54,500 nucleotides of DNA, taken from assembly GCA_017438745.1 (NCBI GenBank), contig JAFRUS010000096.1:1-54500 (forward strand). Direction: 5' to 3'. Positions 7,313 through 14,377 of the stretch are shown piece after piece. This DNA is from Oscillospiraceae bacterium (GTDB lineage Bacteria; Bacillota; Clostridia; Oscillospirales; Ruminococcaceae). Numbering within the stretch: position 1 is the stretch's first letter; each line of letters starts with the position of its first letter. Position numbers and translations under genes: made by a program. Below the pieces are notes generated by a model. It did not search any database. It was not told the DNA's origin and worked only from the letters and a program-made list of their open reading frames with translations.

Positions 7313-8422
7313 TTAAATTTCCTCCTCAACATAAATTTTTTCATTAATATACAGATCGCGTTCCTTGAGATACTGAATAAGTTCCGGTTCGGTAATACCT
7401 GCTACGAATTCAGACCAGGACATACGGCCTATTTCATCATCATTCAGTTCAACAGCCTTTTCACATATCTGGTTCACAAACTCCAGTGTACCTATGATCG
7501 TGTTGTATTTAAGAGTACCCTTAAATATTCTGAATTCTATAGTATGGAAATTACATAAATTCAGAGCCTTATACCTGTTGCAGTCCTTTTTAGCCTTGTC
7601 CATAATAGCTTCAGGAGAAGGTTCATATCCGTGCCTTCCTGCCCAGTGATTTAAACTTTCTTCTGTTCTTCTTGAAAACTTAGCGATCTCATTCCAATGC
7701 ATTTCAATAAAGTAAAGAATACGGCTTATTATTTTTTCCTGTTCATCACTGCTTTCAGCAAGACTGTTTCTGTTTACATGAACATGAAGTCCGCACGTAC
7801 TCACCTGATGTGATCTGTAGCCAAGTACAACTGCTTTTCTGGTCAGTTTTCTCCAGCAAAAACTATTCTTATGGTAATCCAACGTCATTGCATGAGTAAC
7901 TATCTCCATACCATCATTCAGGCTTCCATCATTCTTAATATAGATATGCTCAGCCTCTTCATTACCTATATCAAGCAAAACACCTGCATCCGATTCTTTA
8001 TCGTCCGCATCATAAGCTCCGTCTATTTCCAGTTCCACTCCAAAGTATCGATTGCTGTCTTCTCCGTAAAATATAGTTTCCGGTTTATAGCTGTACTCAT
8101 GAATATTCTTGCCGGAATCAAGCTTTTCAAAGCACTCTTCGCAATAGGGTTCATTATTATCAAAACAGGTATTATCATCGTGAACTAATCTGTCACACTC
8201 ACTGCATCTGCAATAATGATTACTAAAGCAGTCATTACAGATATCAATAAAGCCATCGCTATGAGCAGAACTGCGTAAAACCCGATCTCCGCAGCAATCA
8301 CAGACCAGTGTATTATCATCATAACAGTCGCTGCACATAAGTTGTCCTTCCATTTCGTAGGTCACTTCATCTGAATTGATTTCTGAACCACATACTGAAC
8401 AATGATTTTTAATTTCTTTCAT
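7313..8422 (-). CDS. Zinc-finger amidoligase (Amidoligase_2-like)
   Basis: 369 residues from the ATG at 8422, with GGAGG 7 bases upstream; the longer frame to 8458 runs through a leader hairpin. Residues 8-97 hold repeated Cys pairs (CSVC, CSDC, CDCC, CNDC, CRCSEC, CEEC) typical of stacked zinc ribbons or LIM-like fingers. The catalytic region shows the hallmarks of glutamine-synthetase-fold amidoligases: FGVELEID (127-134), EIVTHAM (173-179), CGLHVHVN (210-217) and IEFRIFKGTL (295-304). Such enzymes are predicted to join an amine to a carboxylate using ATP. The fingers suggest recruitment to a protein or nucleic-acid partner. The gene is co-transcribed with the class II amidotransferase behind an attenuator-like leader. 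The substrate is unknown. The fold call is confident; the biology is not. Confidence 0.85.
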   Translation of the reverse strand: MKEIKNHCSVCGSEINSDEVTYEMEGQLMCSDCYDDNTLVCDCCGDRVLRSSAHSDGFIDICNDCFSNHYCRCSECDRLVHDDNTCFDNNEPYCEECFEKLDSGKNIHEYSYKPETIFYGEDSNRYFGVELEIDGAYDADDKESDAGVLLDIGNEEAEHIYIKNDGSLNDGMEIVTHAMTLDYHKNSFCWRKLTRKAVVLGYRSHQVSTCGLHVHVNRNSLAESSDEQEKIISRILYFIEMHWNEIAKFSRRTEESLNHWAGRHGYEPSPEAIMDKAKKDCNRYKALNLCNFHTIEFRIFKGTLKYNTIIGTLEFVNQICEKAVELNDDEIGRMSWSEFVAGITEPELIQYLKERDLYINEKIYVEEEI

Positions 8423-8435
8423 GCTCTTTCCTCCG

Positions 8436-8502
8436 TAAAAACAGGCTCCCAGGAACACCCTGAGAGCCTTGAATTTTGTCAGGCAGTACCTTCACTGCCT
8501 GA
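8436..8502 (-). promoter_or_regulatory. Two-hairpin attenuator in amidoligase leader
   Basis: Reading leftward, hairpin 1 is TCAGGCAGT/ACTGCCTGA (8494-8502 with 8479-8487; 9 bp, 6-nt loop). Hairpin 2 is AGGCTC, a mismatch, then CAGG pairing with CCTG and GAGCCT (8443-8453 with 8459-8469), followed by GTTTTT (8442-8437). Hairpin 2 has terminator form and ends directly at the amidoligase RBS (GGAGG, 8430-8434). The layout fits transcription attenuation. Confidence 0.7.
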
Positions 8503-8547
8503 TATATATAAATATCTCCTTGAACAGACACCTAGTATTATTGAAAT
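8479..8547 (-). CDS. Possible 22-residue leader peptide
   Basis: A strong GGAGGT (8551-8556) lies far upstream of the amidoligase with no gene assigned to it. Just after it an open frame could start at ATT (8547), or at either of two in-frame ATA codons at 8541 and 8538. It would read xSIILGVCSRRYLYISGSEGTA and stop at TGA 8479-8481. The frame contains tandem rare Arg codons AGG-AGA, and its last codons form hairpin 1. A ribosome on this frame would therefore control the downstream terminator hairpin. The non-canonical start is the main weakness. Confidence 0.4.
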   Translation of the reverse strand: MSIILGVCSRRYLYISGSEGTA

Positions 8548-8585
8548 ATCACCTCCGTAAAAAATATTATGTTCCCTATGATGCG

Positions 8586-8602
8586 TGACCAAGCGGTGGT
8601 CA
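8586..8602. promoter_or_regulatory. Inverted repeat TGACCA/TGGTCA
   Basis: TGACCA (8586-8591) and TGGTCA (8597-8602) are separated by 5 bases, between the amidoligase leader and the divergent mobilization genes. It could be a dimeric operator for one of the element's HTH regulators. The function is inferred from position only. Confidence 0.35.
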
Positions 8603-8711
8603 AGTATCAATACAATAATATATAATTAAAGAGATGCATTTTTCCCTTTTCATGCTAATCGATTATTTCATATTATTTTTGTTTTTTTCATATAACATAT
8701 AATTAATCAGA

Positions 8712-8802
8712 GATAGAGTGTAACAGCGTTCACTCTATCCTGCAGAAACTATAATTTATAGTTTAAGTAAATTGTATTATTACTATATATTAATATAGTA
8801 AT
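8712..8802. other. Three palindromes upstream of mobilization genes, candidate oriT
   Basis: The 425 bp between the amidoligase start (8422) and the next gene (8848) hold the attenuator leader and then AT-rich DNA with three palindromes. These are GATAGAGTG/CACTCTATC (8712-8720 with 8731-8739), AAACTATAA/TTATAGTTT (8746-8764) and ATTACTATAT/ATATAGTAAT (8779-8802). Origins of transfer usually lie beside the relaxase operon and contain such a repeat near the nick site. No nick consensus can be assigned by eye. Confidence 0.4.
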
Positions 8803-8847
8803 ATAATAAATAAATATTATTATAAAAAAATTAAAGGAGTTTTAGCT

Positions 8848-9141
8848 ATGAAAAACAATAGACTTGCAATAACAGTCACTAAAGCTGAAGAAGAGATGAT
8901 AAGAAAACTTGCTAGCGAGAAGAACCTTACTGTATCCAAATTGATTATAAACCTATGCAAACAAAACTCATCAAATATGACAGATGCTAGTTCTGCTGTT
9001 CAGATTCAGGAAGTAATCAATATCGCATATGATCTTATTACAAACAGCTCTGGACTCATTAATAAAATAAACAGTGATCCAGATACTTCAGAAAAACTTA
9101 AAACACTTAGAAAGCTGAGGGACGAATCATGGGAATTCTAA
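8848..9141 (+). CDS. Small MobC-like / ribbon-helix-helix accessory protein
   Basis: 97 residues. The N-terminal part, RLAITVTKAEEEMIRKLASE followed by KNLTVSKLIINLC, fits a ribbon-helix-helix DNA-binding fold: one beta strand, then two helices. The rest is helical. AAAGGAG precedes the ATG by 8 bases. Its stop overlaps the start of the relaxase-like gene by 13 bp, so the two are translationally coupled. MobC-type accessory proteins bind oriT and help the relaxase nick DNA, which suits the position. It could also be an autoregulator. No closer family is recognised. Confidence 0.65.
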   Translation: MKNNRLAITVTKAEEEMIRKLASEKNLTVSKLIINLCKQNSSNMTDASSAVQIQEVINIAYDLITNSSGLINKINSDPDTSEKLKTLRKLRDESWEF

Positions 9142-9632
9142 AAATAAAAAATCATGTTCAAGACAAAGAACAGTACTTGTCAAACCTAGTAAGATATATT
9201 ATCGAAGGAGAAGCACCGTCAGGACTGTACGGTAGTCCGAATACTGAATATCGTTCTGCTGAAATAGCGATAAAACAAATAAATCAAGTAAAAAATTTTT
9301 TCGGTAAGGAAGAGTTCAATTGTATGGTTCATATAATCATTTCATTTGATATATCAGAAGTAATGGAATTCATCACCGCCATTAAATATACAAATAAGAT
9401 CTGTGAATACTTTTCAGCCCGCTACCAGCTTGTCTGGGCTGTTCATGAAACTCCTCATGACGATCCTAGAAGCAACAGCTCGCAATGGCATACTCATATA
9501 GCTATCAATCCTGTCAGCTATATTGACGGACATATGCTAAATTTAAATTATTCAGCTCAATATGCGTTCCTCGAATATATAAAGGAGGTAACCGAAACAC
9601 AGGATAAATACTGGCTTATAGAACACATCTAA
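9129..9632 (+). CDS. Minimal relaxase-like mobilization protein
   Basis: 167 residues with the order of motifs of MOBP-type relaxases. Tyr23 in LVRYIIEGE is the candidate nucleophile (motif I). A hydrophobic strand MVHIIISFD (66-74) resembles motif II. A histidine cluster follows: HETPHDD (His106) and WHTHIAINPVS (His121, His123), like the metal-binding motif III. GHMLNL follows as in the family's Asn-x-V-x-x-x-G-K/H-x-L stretch. Typical relaxases exceed 300 residues and carry a helicase or primase tail; this one ends right after the nicking fold. The start ATG has GAGGGA 7 bases upstream inside the preceding gene. It suggests the element is mobilizable by another conjugation system, since no mating-pore genes are seen. 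It might be degenerate. Confidence 0.65.
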   Translation: MGILKIKNHVQDKEQYLSNLVRYIIEGEAPSGLYGSPNTEYRSAEIAIKQINQVKNFFGKEEFNCMVHIIISFDISEVMEFITAIKYTNKICEYFSARYQLVWAVHETPHDDPRSNSSQWHTHIAINPVSYIDGHMLNLNYSAQYAFLEYIKEVTETQDKYWLIEHI

Positions 9633-9718
9633 TGAAGTCCTTATAAGAACTCTATAATCAAATATCGTATTATAACATATAACATAATAATAATAAAAGG
9701 GATAAAATAACAAAATCT

Positions 9719-9799
9719 AGGAGATTAGTGAAGTCTGTGTATTAATCAATGCAGATTATGATTATCACAAGAAGCTACTAATCTACCAGATAATCTCCT
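9719..9799 (+). promoter_or_regulatory. Switch-like inverted repeats before HTH gene
   Basis: AGGAGATTA (9719-9727) can pair with TAATCTCCT (9791-9799), which is followed by TATTTAATT. Its inner part AGATTAGT (9722-9729) can instead pair with ACTAATCT (9777-9784). TCTG/CAGA pairs lie between them. The two pairings exclude each other. This may be a leader switch, or a DNA site for the HTH protein that starts 36 bases later. Confidence 0.4.
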
Positions 9800-9835
9800 T
9801 ATTTAATTCAATACCCTAAGAAAGGATGTGAAAAA

Positions 9836-10072
9836 ATGGACGTAATGTTAATTGATCCTGAACTTAAAGGATTATTTACAGTCAAAGAAGCAGCAATATA
9901 TTTAGCAGTTTCCGAAAAAACCGTATATCGCCTTATCCATGAAGGCAGGATAACGGCTTTATTGATCGGATGCAGATATAAAATCGAAGCATCTGAACTG
10001 CTAAGATACATTAACGGTCTTAAGAAAAACAAAAAGACCTGCCACACTGACAGATCTTATATTCTATATTAA
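9836..10072 (+). CDS. HTH_17 (MerR/excisionase-like) DNA-binding protein
   Basis: 78 residues. LFTVKEAAIYLAVSEKTVYR (about 14-33) is the helix-turn-helix, and LIGCRYKIEASELLRYINGL is the wing and final helix. AAGGATGTG lies just upstream of the ATG. It follows the mobilization genes and a structured intergenic region, and precedes a second, smaller protein of the same type. Together with the xis-like protein at 1659-1901 the element has three such proteins. Possible roles are control of excision, of transfer genes, or replication initiation control. Confidence 0.8.
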   Translation: MDVMLIDPELKGLFTVKEAAIYLAVSEKTVYRLIHEGRITALLIGCRYKIEASELLRYINGLKKNKKTCHTDRSYILY

Positions 10073-10261
10073 CTGTGAATAAATATTTTCTTATTCTTCA
10101 GCTAATATTATGATTTCTACTCTAGTAATTAAAATCATAATAATTTATATCAAACTATAATCATGTATTCCGAGAAAATCTGGTCATGTTAAAAATAACA
10201 ACCGTGATAACATAAGAATAAAAGAAGCCAAACAAATCATATAAATTTCAGGAGGATTCTT

Positions 10262-10441
10262 ATGGACGAATACAGGATAATGACAATAGCTGAAGTTCAG
10301 GAGTACATGGATATCGGCAAGAACAGGCTGTATGAGCTCTTGAAGGAAAACAGAATCAAATACTATAAAGAAGGTAAAAAATATAAAATTACCAAGAAGA
10401 GTGTAGATGAATATATCCAAAGCAGACTCTCAGAAAAATAA
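10262..10441 (+). CDS. 59-residue HTH_17 DNA-binding protein
   Basis: A short gene starts at ATG 10262, with AGGAGG 6 bases upstream (10250-10255), and ends at TAA 10439-10441. It opens MDEYRIMTIAEVQEYMDIGK, continues NRLYELLKENRIKYYKEGKK and closes with YKITKKSVDEYIQSRLSEK. This is again a helix-turn-helix plus wing of the excisionase/MerR type, almost nothing but the domain. It is related in layout to the preceding gene, with 189 bp between them. A terminator hairpin follows. The perfect RBS and intact domain make it a real gene despite its size. Confidence 0.82.
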   Translation: MDEYRIMTIAEVQEYMDIGKNRLYELLKENRIKYYKEGKKYKITKKSVDEYIQSRLSEK

Positions 10442-10471
10442 GTGTTTCCAAATAAACCAAAGAAGAAGAAC

Positions 10472-10505
10472 GAGCGGTATCCATGGTGGATACTGCTCAT
10501 TCTTC
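10472..10505. terminator. Bidirectional terminator between convergent HTH genes
   Basis: GAGCGGTATCCA (10472-10483) pairs with TGGATACTGCTC (10487-10498) over 12 positions with one G-U, and has a 3-nt loop. On the plus strand ATTCTTCTT follows. The arm overlaps the stop codon of the repressor on the minus strand. Confidence 0.8.
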
Positions 10506-10841
10506 TTCCGATGCTGTATCAACATATATTTTTACTATAGATAAAAGATTCGAACGATGTTTCTCAGGACATTTACGATACAGAGAAGTAAGCGTACTTA
10601 GCTCTATTCCACCATCATAGGCTTCACCAAAAAGTAAGTAGTCAACGTTCATATCAAGTATTGTTGAAAGATTTACAAGCGTCTTTAAAGAGACGCCTTT
10701 TACTCCCAGTTCTATGTCTGCAATAAACTTCGAAGACACATCCAGCTTTTCCGCAAGCTGCTCTCTTGTATATCTAAGCCGCTCCCGCTGTTCCCGTATT
10801 CTTATGCCTATTTCCTTTAAATTCGGTTCCTTCATTACCAT
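10497..10841 (-). CDS. XRE-family transcriptional repressor
   Basis: About 114 residues. The Cro/CI-type HTH covers about residues 10-65: IGIRIREQRERLRYTREQLA, then EKLDVSSKFIADIELGVKGV, with the conserved ILDMNVDYLLFG end. A short C-terminal helical region follows. The longest frame starts at 10859 without an RBS. GAGGGG (10846-10851) points to ATG 10841 (spacing 4) or ATG 10835 (spacing 10), so the exact start is open. Transcribed away from the perfect promoter at 10912-10940, it is the probable master repressor of the element. Host genes of this type are also common. Confidence 0.85.
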   Translation of the reverse strand: MVMKEPNLKEIGIRIREQRERLRYTREQLAEKLDVSSKFIADIELGVKGVSLKTLVNLSTILDMNVDYLLFGEAYDGGIELSTLTSLYRKCPEKHRSNLLSIVKIYVDTASEEE

Positions 10842-10911
10842 GCTTCCCCTCAAAGTCATTAATAATTCTATTTTAATAAATTTTCTTTTTTTAATAAATG
10901 AACTTTCAGGG

Positions 10912-10940
10912 TTGACAAATTAGAACTATTAGTGTATAAT
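10912..10940 (+). promoter_or_regulatory. Consensus sigma-70 promoter
   Basis: TTGACA (10912-10917), a 17-bp spacer and TATAAT (10935-10940) match the vegetative consensus exactly. It reads rightward into the small membrane protein and zinc-ribbon genes. A small hairpin GCTCG/CGAGC (10961-10977) lies in the leader. It is divergent from the XRE repressor and may be its target. Confidence 0.88.
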
Positions 10941-11015
10941 ATACATAAAGATTAGGAATCGCTCGCGTTTTCCGAGCATATCGACTATTTTATGATAACA
11001 TGGAGGGATTTATTT

Positions 11016-11210
11016 ATGATTATACTTTTAATAATTTATACCGTTTTAGGGTATAAAAGCATTCGTTACATCAAAGCAAACATCATGCATATTTCATCGG
11101 AACTTGTATTTAATCTTCCATTATATTATGGAAAACAAATATTAACTGGGCTTTTCTTTGGGTGGGCAACTATTCCCGTTATGCTTATCCATAAGTTAGT
11201 AGCTCGCTAA
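11016..11210 (+). CDS. Small two-helix membrane protein
   Basis: 64 residues from the ATG at 11016, which has GGAGGG 8 bases upstream; the ATG at 10992 in the same frame has none. Two hydrophobic stretches, IILLIIYTVLGYKSI near the start and GLFFGWATIPVMLIHKLV at the end, are likely transmembrane helices with a short loop between them. I recognise no family. It is the first gene after a consensus promoter and lies upstream of two zinc-ribbon membrane proteins, so it may belong to their operon. Confidence 0.6.
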   Translation: MIILLIIYTVLGYKSIRYIKANIMHISSELVFNLPLYYGKQILTGLFFGWATIPVMLIHKLVAR

Positions 11211-11290
11211 AAAAATCCATAATCACAAAAAACAATATTAAAATTGTATGGACTGTATGGGGTTAGTCGGTTACAATAATTCAAAGATAA

Positions 11291-11326
11291 CACTGCAGAC
11301 CTATTGGTTTGCAGTGCTTTTATTTT
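11291..11326 (+). terminator. Terminator hairpin just upstream of zinc-ribbon gene
   Basis: CACTGCAGAC pairs with GTTTGCAGTG (11291-11300 with 11307-11316; one mismatch), followed by CTTTTATTTT. The next RBS (AGGGGG, 11330-11335) follows at once. It ends the small-membrane-protein transcript or attenuates the next gene. Confidence 0.75.
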
Positions 11327-11341
11327 ATGAGGGGGATTATT

Positions 11342-13390
11342 ATGTATTGTTTCAAATGCGGCAACAAGCTTATGGATGATGCTGTTTTTTGTATTCACTG
11401 CGGTTCTAAGGTTGATATTTCTGGATATAAACCGAATCAAATGAATACGGACACAGAATCTGATTATCGAAATCAAAACGAACCGTTGGATTCAGCTCCA
11501 GATATTACTGATTCTGAAAACTCTGTTTCATCTGCTACTGAAGCACTGGCGAAACCAAGCAATGGACAGAAAAAAATATGTCTTGATAAAGATCTTGTGG
11601 ATTCTCAAAATAATCCAATGGAAAGTCAAGTTGCAATTAATAATAATGAAACGAATGCTGAGTCAGTATCGTTAAATCAGATTAAACCGGATGATGTAAT
11701 AGGAAAAGAATACACATTTGAAAGAAGCGTCTTTTTTAAAATTCAGTCTAAACAAAAAATGCTCTTTACAGAGGACAGTCTTGTCAAAGAAAAGTTCACC
11801 AAAAAGGCAATCAATTACAATGATATAAGCGATGTAACGGTTATTGATCATATTTCAATAAATAATATGATGATGTTTGTGTTATGCATATTGTTACTGA
11901 TTGTTGTTATTGCATCTGCATTTCTAAACGGTACAGGAATTATACCAATAGTAATTGCTATATTTTCTACATTATCATGGATCCCTGGATTAAAAATGAC
12001 CTCGATAATTATTACTTATGGAAATAAAAAAACAACTATCAATATGGATAGTATGGATTCGGATAAAGAACCGTTTTTAGACACAATGAAAAAAGCATTG
12101 ATTCTTTATGGTGATGGTTCTGTTAGTCCATATTATTCATCAAATAAGTTTACAAAAAGAGATAAGATTTCTCTCGTTACAGGAGGAATCCTTGGAATAG
12201 CTGTAACTATAGGTTTAATTAATCTCATTACGTATGAAGATGACAGTGATAAAATAGATACATCTAAATCAAGATCATATAATCAACAAGCAACTGAAAA
12301 GATCGAAGATTCTGAAGAAGATTCCAAAATTTCCGAAGATCATGCCGAAATACAACCTTTAACTGCTAAACAAGAAAAAGATCCTTCTGAACATAAATTA
12401 TACGATAGTGCTGTTCAGTTAATGAATTCAGGAAACTATGAGTCAGCACTAAAATCTTTTAATATTATTTCAGATGATGGATACAATGTTGACAATGAAA
12501 TTGCTATATGTATAGAGAAGTACGGTAAATTTTTATATGAACAGGCCGATGGCTATTTTCAAACAGGAAAATACGAAGAAGCTTTAGCTTTGTTCGAAAT
12601 ATTGACTGGTTATGAAGACAGTGATGAAAGAGCTGAAATATGCAGATCTATTATAGGCAGTGATTTAATTAATATTTCACCTGACTGTGCTATGTACTAT
12701 CTTGGCGAAAGCTATGATTCACTTATAGAAAACCTCGGTGAACCAGATCAAAACCCTCGATTTCACCCTATAAGTGCCGCTGTCGGAGGTTATAACTCAA
12801 ACTCTTATAAATACGGTTCTGTTGTTTATTCTTATATAAATATCTCTCCAAGTGCTGACAGCAGAATAATATGCATTGAAGCTGGTAACGGTTCAAAGGT
12901 AGCTGATGGTATTAATGTAGGAATGACTTTTAAAGAACTTAGTGATTTCTTTGATTTTAATTGTGGTTCACCAGTAGAAGTGCAGATAGAACCAGTTTCC
13001 AGAGCAGGCTCAACTTTAGTAATCAACGGTTATGAATGCGAGATGTATTTTGATTTTCCTCTTGGTGCTGATATCAATACTCCTTCTGAAAAATTCGTAA
13101 TCTACAGCAAAGCTTTATCAGAAGAAGTATATAATAATCAGAATAATGACCCACATATACAAAACGGCTCCGTTAAAGCATATATGAGAGGTACAGTAAC
13201 ACTCAGCGATAACGGTAGTATTCTTAATCTCAGAAGCGGTCCTGGAACTAATTACGATGTACTGGCTAAACTAAAGAACGGTGAACTGGTATTCACGAGC
13301 AGCGACGCAAATAACGGATGGTATTACGTTGAAACAGAATATGGCAATGGTTATGTAAGTGCAGACTTTGTAACTTTCAAAAATACCTGA
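11342..13390 (+). CDS. Zinc-ribbon membrane protein with TPRs and C-terminal SH3 domain
   Basis: 682 residues from the ATG at 11342 (AGGGGG 6 bases upstream). An N-terminal zinc ribbon reads CFKCGNKLMDDAVFCIHCGS. A charged linker follows, then a PH-like region (about 130-170) running into two close transmembrane helices (MMMFVLCILLLIVVIASAF and the IPIVIAIFSTLSWIPG hairpin) and another membrane helix near 280-300 (GGILGIAVTIGLINLI). Two TPR-like repeats (YDSAVQLMNSGNYESALKSF and QADGYFQTGKYEEALALFE) lie about 370-440, followed by an unassigned beta-rich domain. Residues about 615-680 form a bacterial SH3 domain (NLRSGPGTNYDVLAKLKNGE). It is likely an envelope protein that senses or binds the cell wall. 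Zinc-ribbon proteins of this kind are common in Clostridia and their function is unknown. Confidence 0.8.
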   Translation: MYCFKCGNKLMDDAVFCIHCGSKVDISGYKPNQMNTDTESDYRNQNEPLDSAPDITDSENSVSSATEALAKPSNGQKKICLDKDLVDSQNNPMESQVAINNNETNAESVSLNQIKPDDVIGKEYTFERSVFFKIQSKQKMLFTEDSLVKEKFTKKAINYNDISDVTVIDHISINNMMMFVLCILLLIVVIASAFLNGTGIIPIVIAIFSTLSWIPGLKMTSIIITYGNKKTTINMDSMDSDKEPFLDTMKKALILYGDGSVSPYYSSNKFTKRDKISLVTGGILGIAVTIGLINLITYEDDSDKIDTSKSRSYNQQATEKIEDSEEDSKISEDHAEIQPLTAKQEKDPSEHKLYDSAVQLMNSGNYESALKSFNIISDDGYNVDNEIAICIEKYGKFLYEQADGYFQTGKYEEALALFEILTGYEDSDERAEICRSIIGSDLINISPDCAMYYLGESYDSLIENLGEPDQNPRFHPISAAVGGYNSNSYKYGSVVYSYINISPSADSRIICIEAGNGSKVADGINVGMTFKELSDFFDFNCGSPVEVQIEPVSRAGSTLVINGYECEMYFDFPLGADINTPSEKFVIYSKALSEEVYNNQNNDPHIQNGSVKAYMRGTVTLSDNGSILNLRSGPGTNYDVLAKLKNGELVFTSSDANNGWYYVETEYGNGYVSADFVTFKNT

Positions 13391-13458
13391 TGCTATTATC
13401 AGATTACTCTGTTTGTCAAAAATAATCTGACTTATTTGTCTTATAGGGGGAATGAACT

Positions 13459-14088
13459 ATGTATTGTCCAAAATGCGGTAAAGAATTAATTACAAACGCA
13501 AAGTTCTGCGGTTCATGCGGAACTCAAATTACTCAATCCACCGTTAATAATGCAAATGTTGCAGCTAATGCTGAAACTTCAAACAAAAGCATTGAATCAG
13601 CTTCATTAAATAGTGGAGACACTGTAAATGAAAACACTTCTAAAAAGAATAAAACCATTGGCAAGGTGATTGTAGGCATAGGTATTTTAATAGGCATTAT
13701 CATAATAATCGTTTTTTTATTCAATGATGACGAACCAGTTAGAATTAGTAACATATCATACGATTACGCAGATAGTTGGAGTGATAGTATTAGTTTATCG
13801 TTAGATGCTGTTAATATTTCGAATAAAGATATTGCGTATATATATATCGATACTTATGCATATGATAAAATGGGTACAGAAGTAGAAAAGCAAACCTTAC
13901 AAATTACTGGTCCGATAGAAGCGGGGGAAACTTACAGTGCAGCATGGGATCATTTATTCTACGAGCCAGGAGTATATGCAGTATGGCCAAAAGATGTAAA
14001 AGTAGTTTATATTAAAGGTGGCGAAGCAACTTTCGAAAATGAGATTTATTGCTATAAAAAAGGATTTTATACAAAAGGACTTAAATAA
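13459..14088 (+). CDS. Zinc-ribbon single-pass membrane protein
   Basis: 209 residues; a G-rich RBS (AGGGGG) is 8 bases upstream of the ATG. The N-terminal zinc ribbon is CPKCGKELITNAKFCGSCGT, then a Ser/Asn-rich linker, one transmembrane helix (IVGIGILIGIIIIIVFLF, about 74-91) and an extracellular beta-rich domain of about 110 residues (ISNISYDYADSWSDSISL onward), perhaps FxLYD/Ig-like. It shares the N-terminal design of the gene before it, from which it is 68 bp away. The role is unknown. A strong terminator follows at 14181-14210. Confidence 0.78.
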   Translation: MYCPKCGKELITNAKFCGSCGTQITQSTVNNANVAANAETSNKSIESASLNSGDTVNENTSKKNKTIGKVIVGIGILIGIIIIIVFLFNDDEPVRISNISYDYADSWSDSISLSLDAVNISNKDIAYIYIDTYAYDKMGTEVEKQTLQITGPIEAGETYSAAWDHLFYEPGVYAVWPKDVKVVYIKGGEATFENEIYCYKKGFYTKGLK

Positions 14089-14180
14089 ATATTGTTATAT
14101 CAAGTGAAGTAAAATTTCCTTATTTCAATAAACAATATTCTATAATAAGCAAATTTTTGATATTATCAGAGATCATATTT

Positions 14181-14210
14181 AGGTGAGAGCACAAACTCTC
14201 ACCTTTTTTA
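14181..14210 (+). terminator. Intrinsic terminator after zinc-ribbon genes
   Basis: GGTGAGAG/CTCTCACC (14182-14189 with 14196-14203) has a 6-nt loop and is followed by TTTTTTATT. Confidence 0.9.
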
Positions 14211-14228
14211 TTCTGCACTCAAAAAAAT

Positions 14229-14277
14229 GTACTCACGAGTACATAAAAAACGCTACGTACTTTTTTCGTACTCACGA
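14229..14277. repeat. GTACTCACGA direct repeat and palindrome at possible element edge
   Basis: GTACTCACGA occurs at 14229-14238 and again at 14268-14277. The first copy is also part of the palindrome GTACTC-AC-GAGTAC (14229-14242). It lies between the last element-like gene and the first clear chromosomal gene. No matching copy was seen near the integrase, so it is not called an att site. Confidence 0.35.
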
Positions 14278-14310
14278 AGCCTGATTTTACCTAATTTATA
14301 GCAAAAAACA

Positions 14311-14346
14311 AAAATCCCGGCGATTCATAAGAATTACCGGGATTTT
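14311..14346 (-). terminator. Terminator of the GGGtGRT operon
   Basis: AAAATCCCGG and CCGGGATTTT (14311-14320 with 14337-14346) form a perfect 10-bp stem. Reading leftward it continues TGTTTTTTGC, giving a good U-tract 30 bases past the stop codon. Confidence 0.9.
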
Positions 14347-14377
14347 ATTTAAACTACGTATTTACGTGCGTTATGAA

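Noticed and set aside
141..14310. att direct repeat bounding the element
   Set aside because: By eye only an 8-base match (ATTATCAG near 190 and near 14165) was found, expected by chance in AT-rich DNA. A comparison with an empty site is needed.
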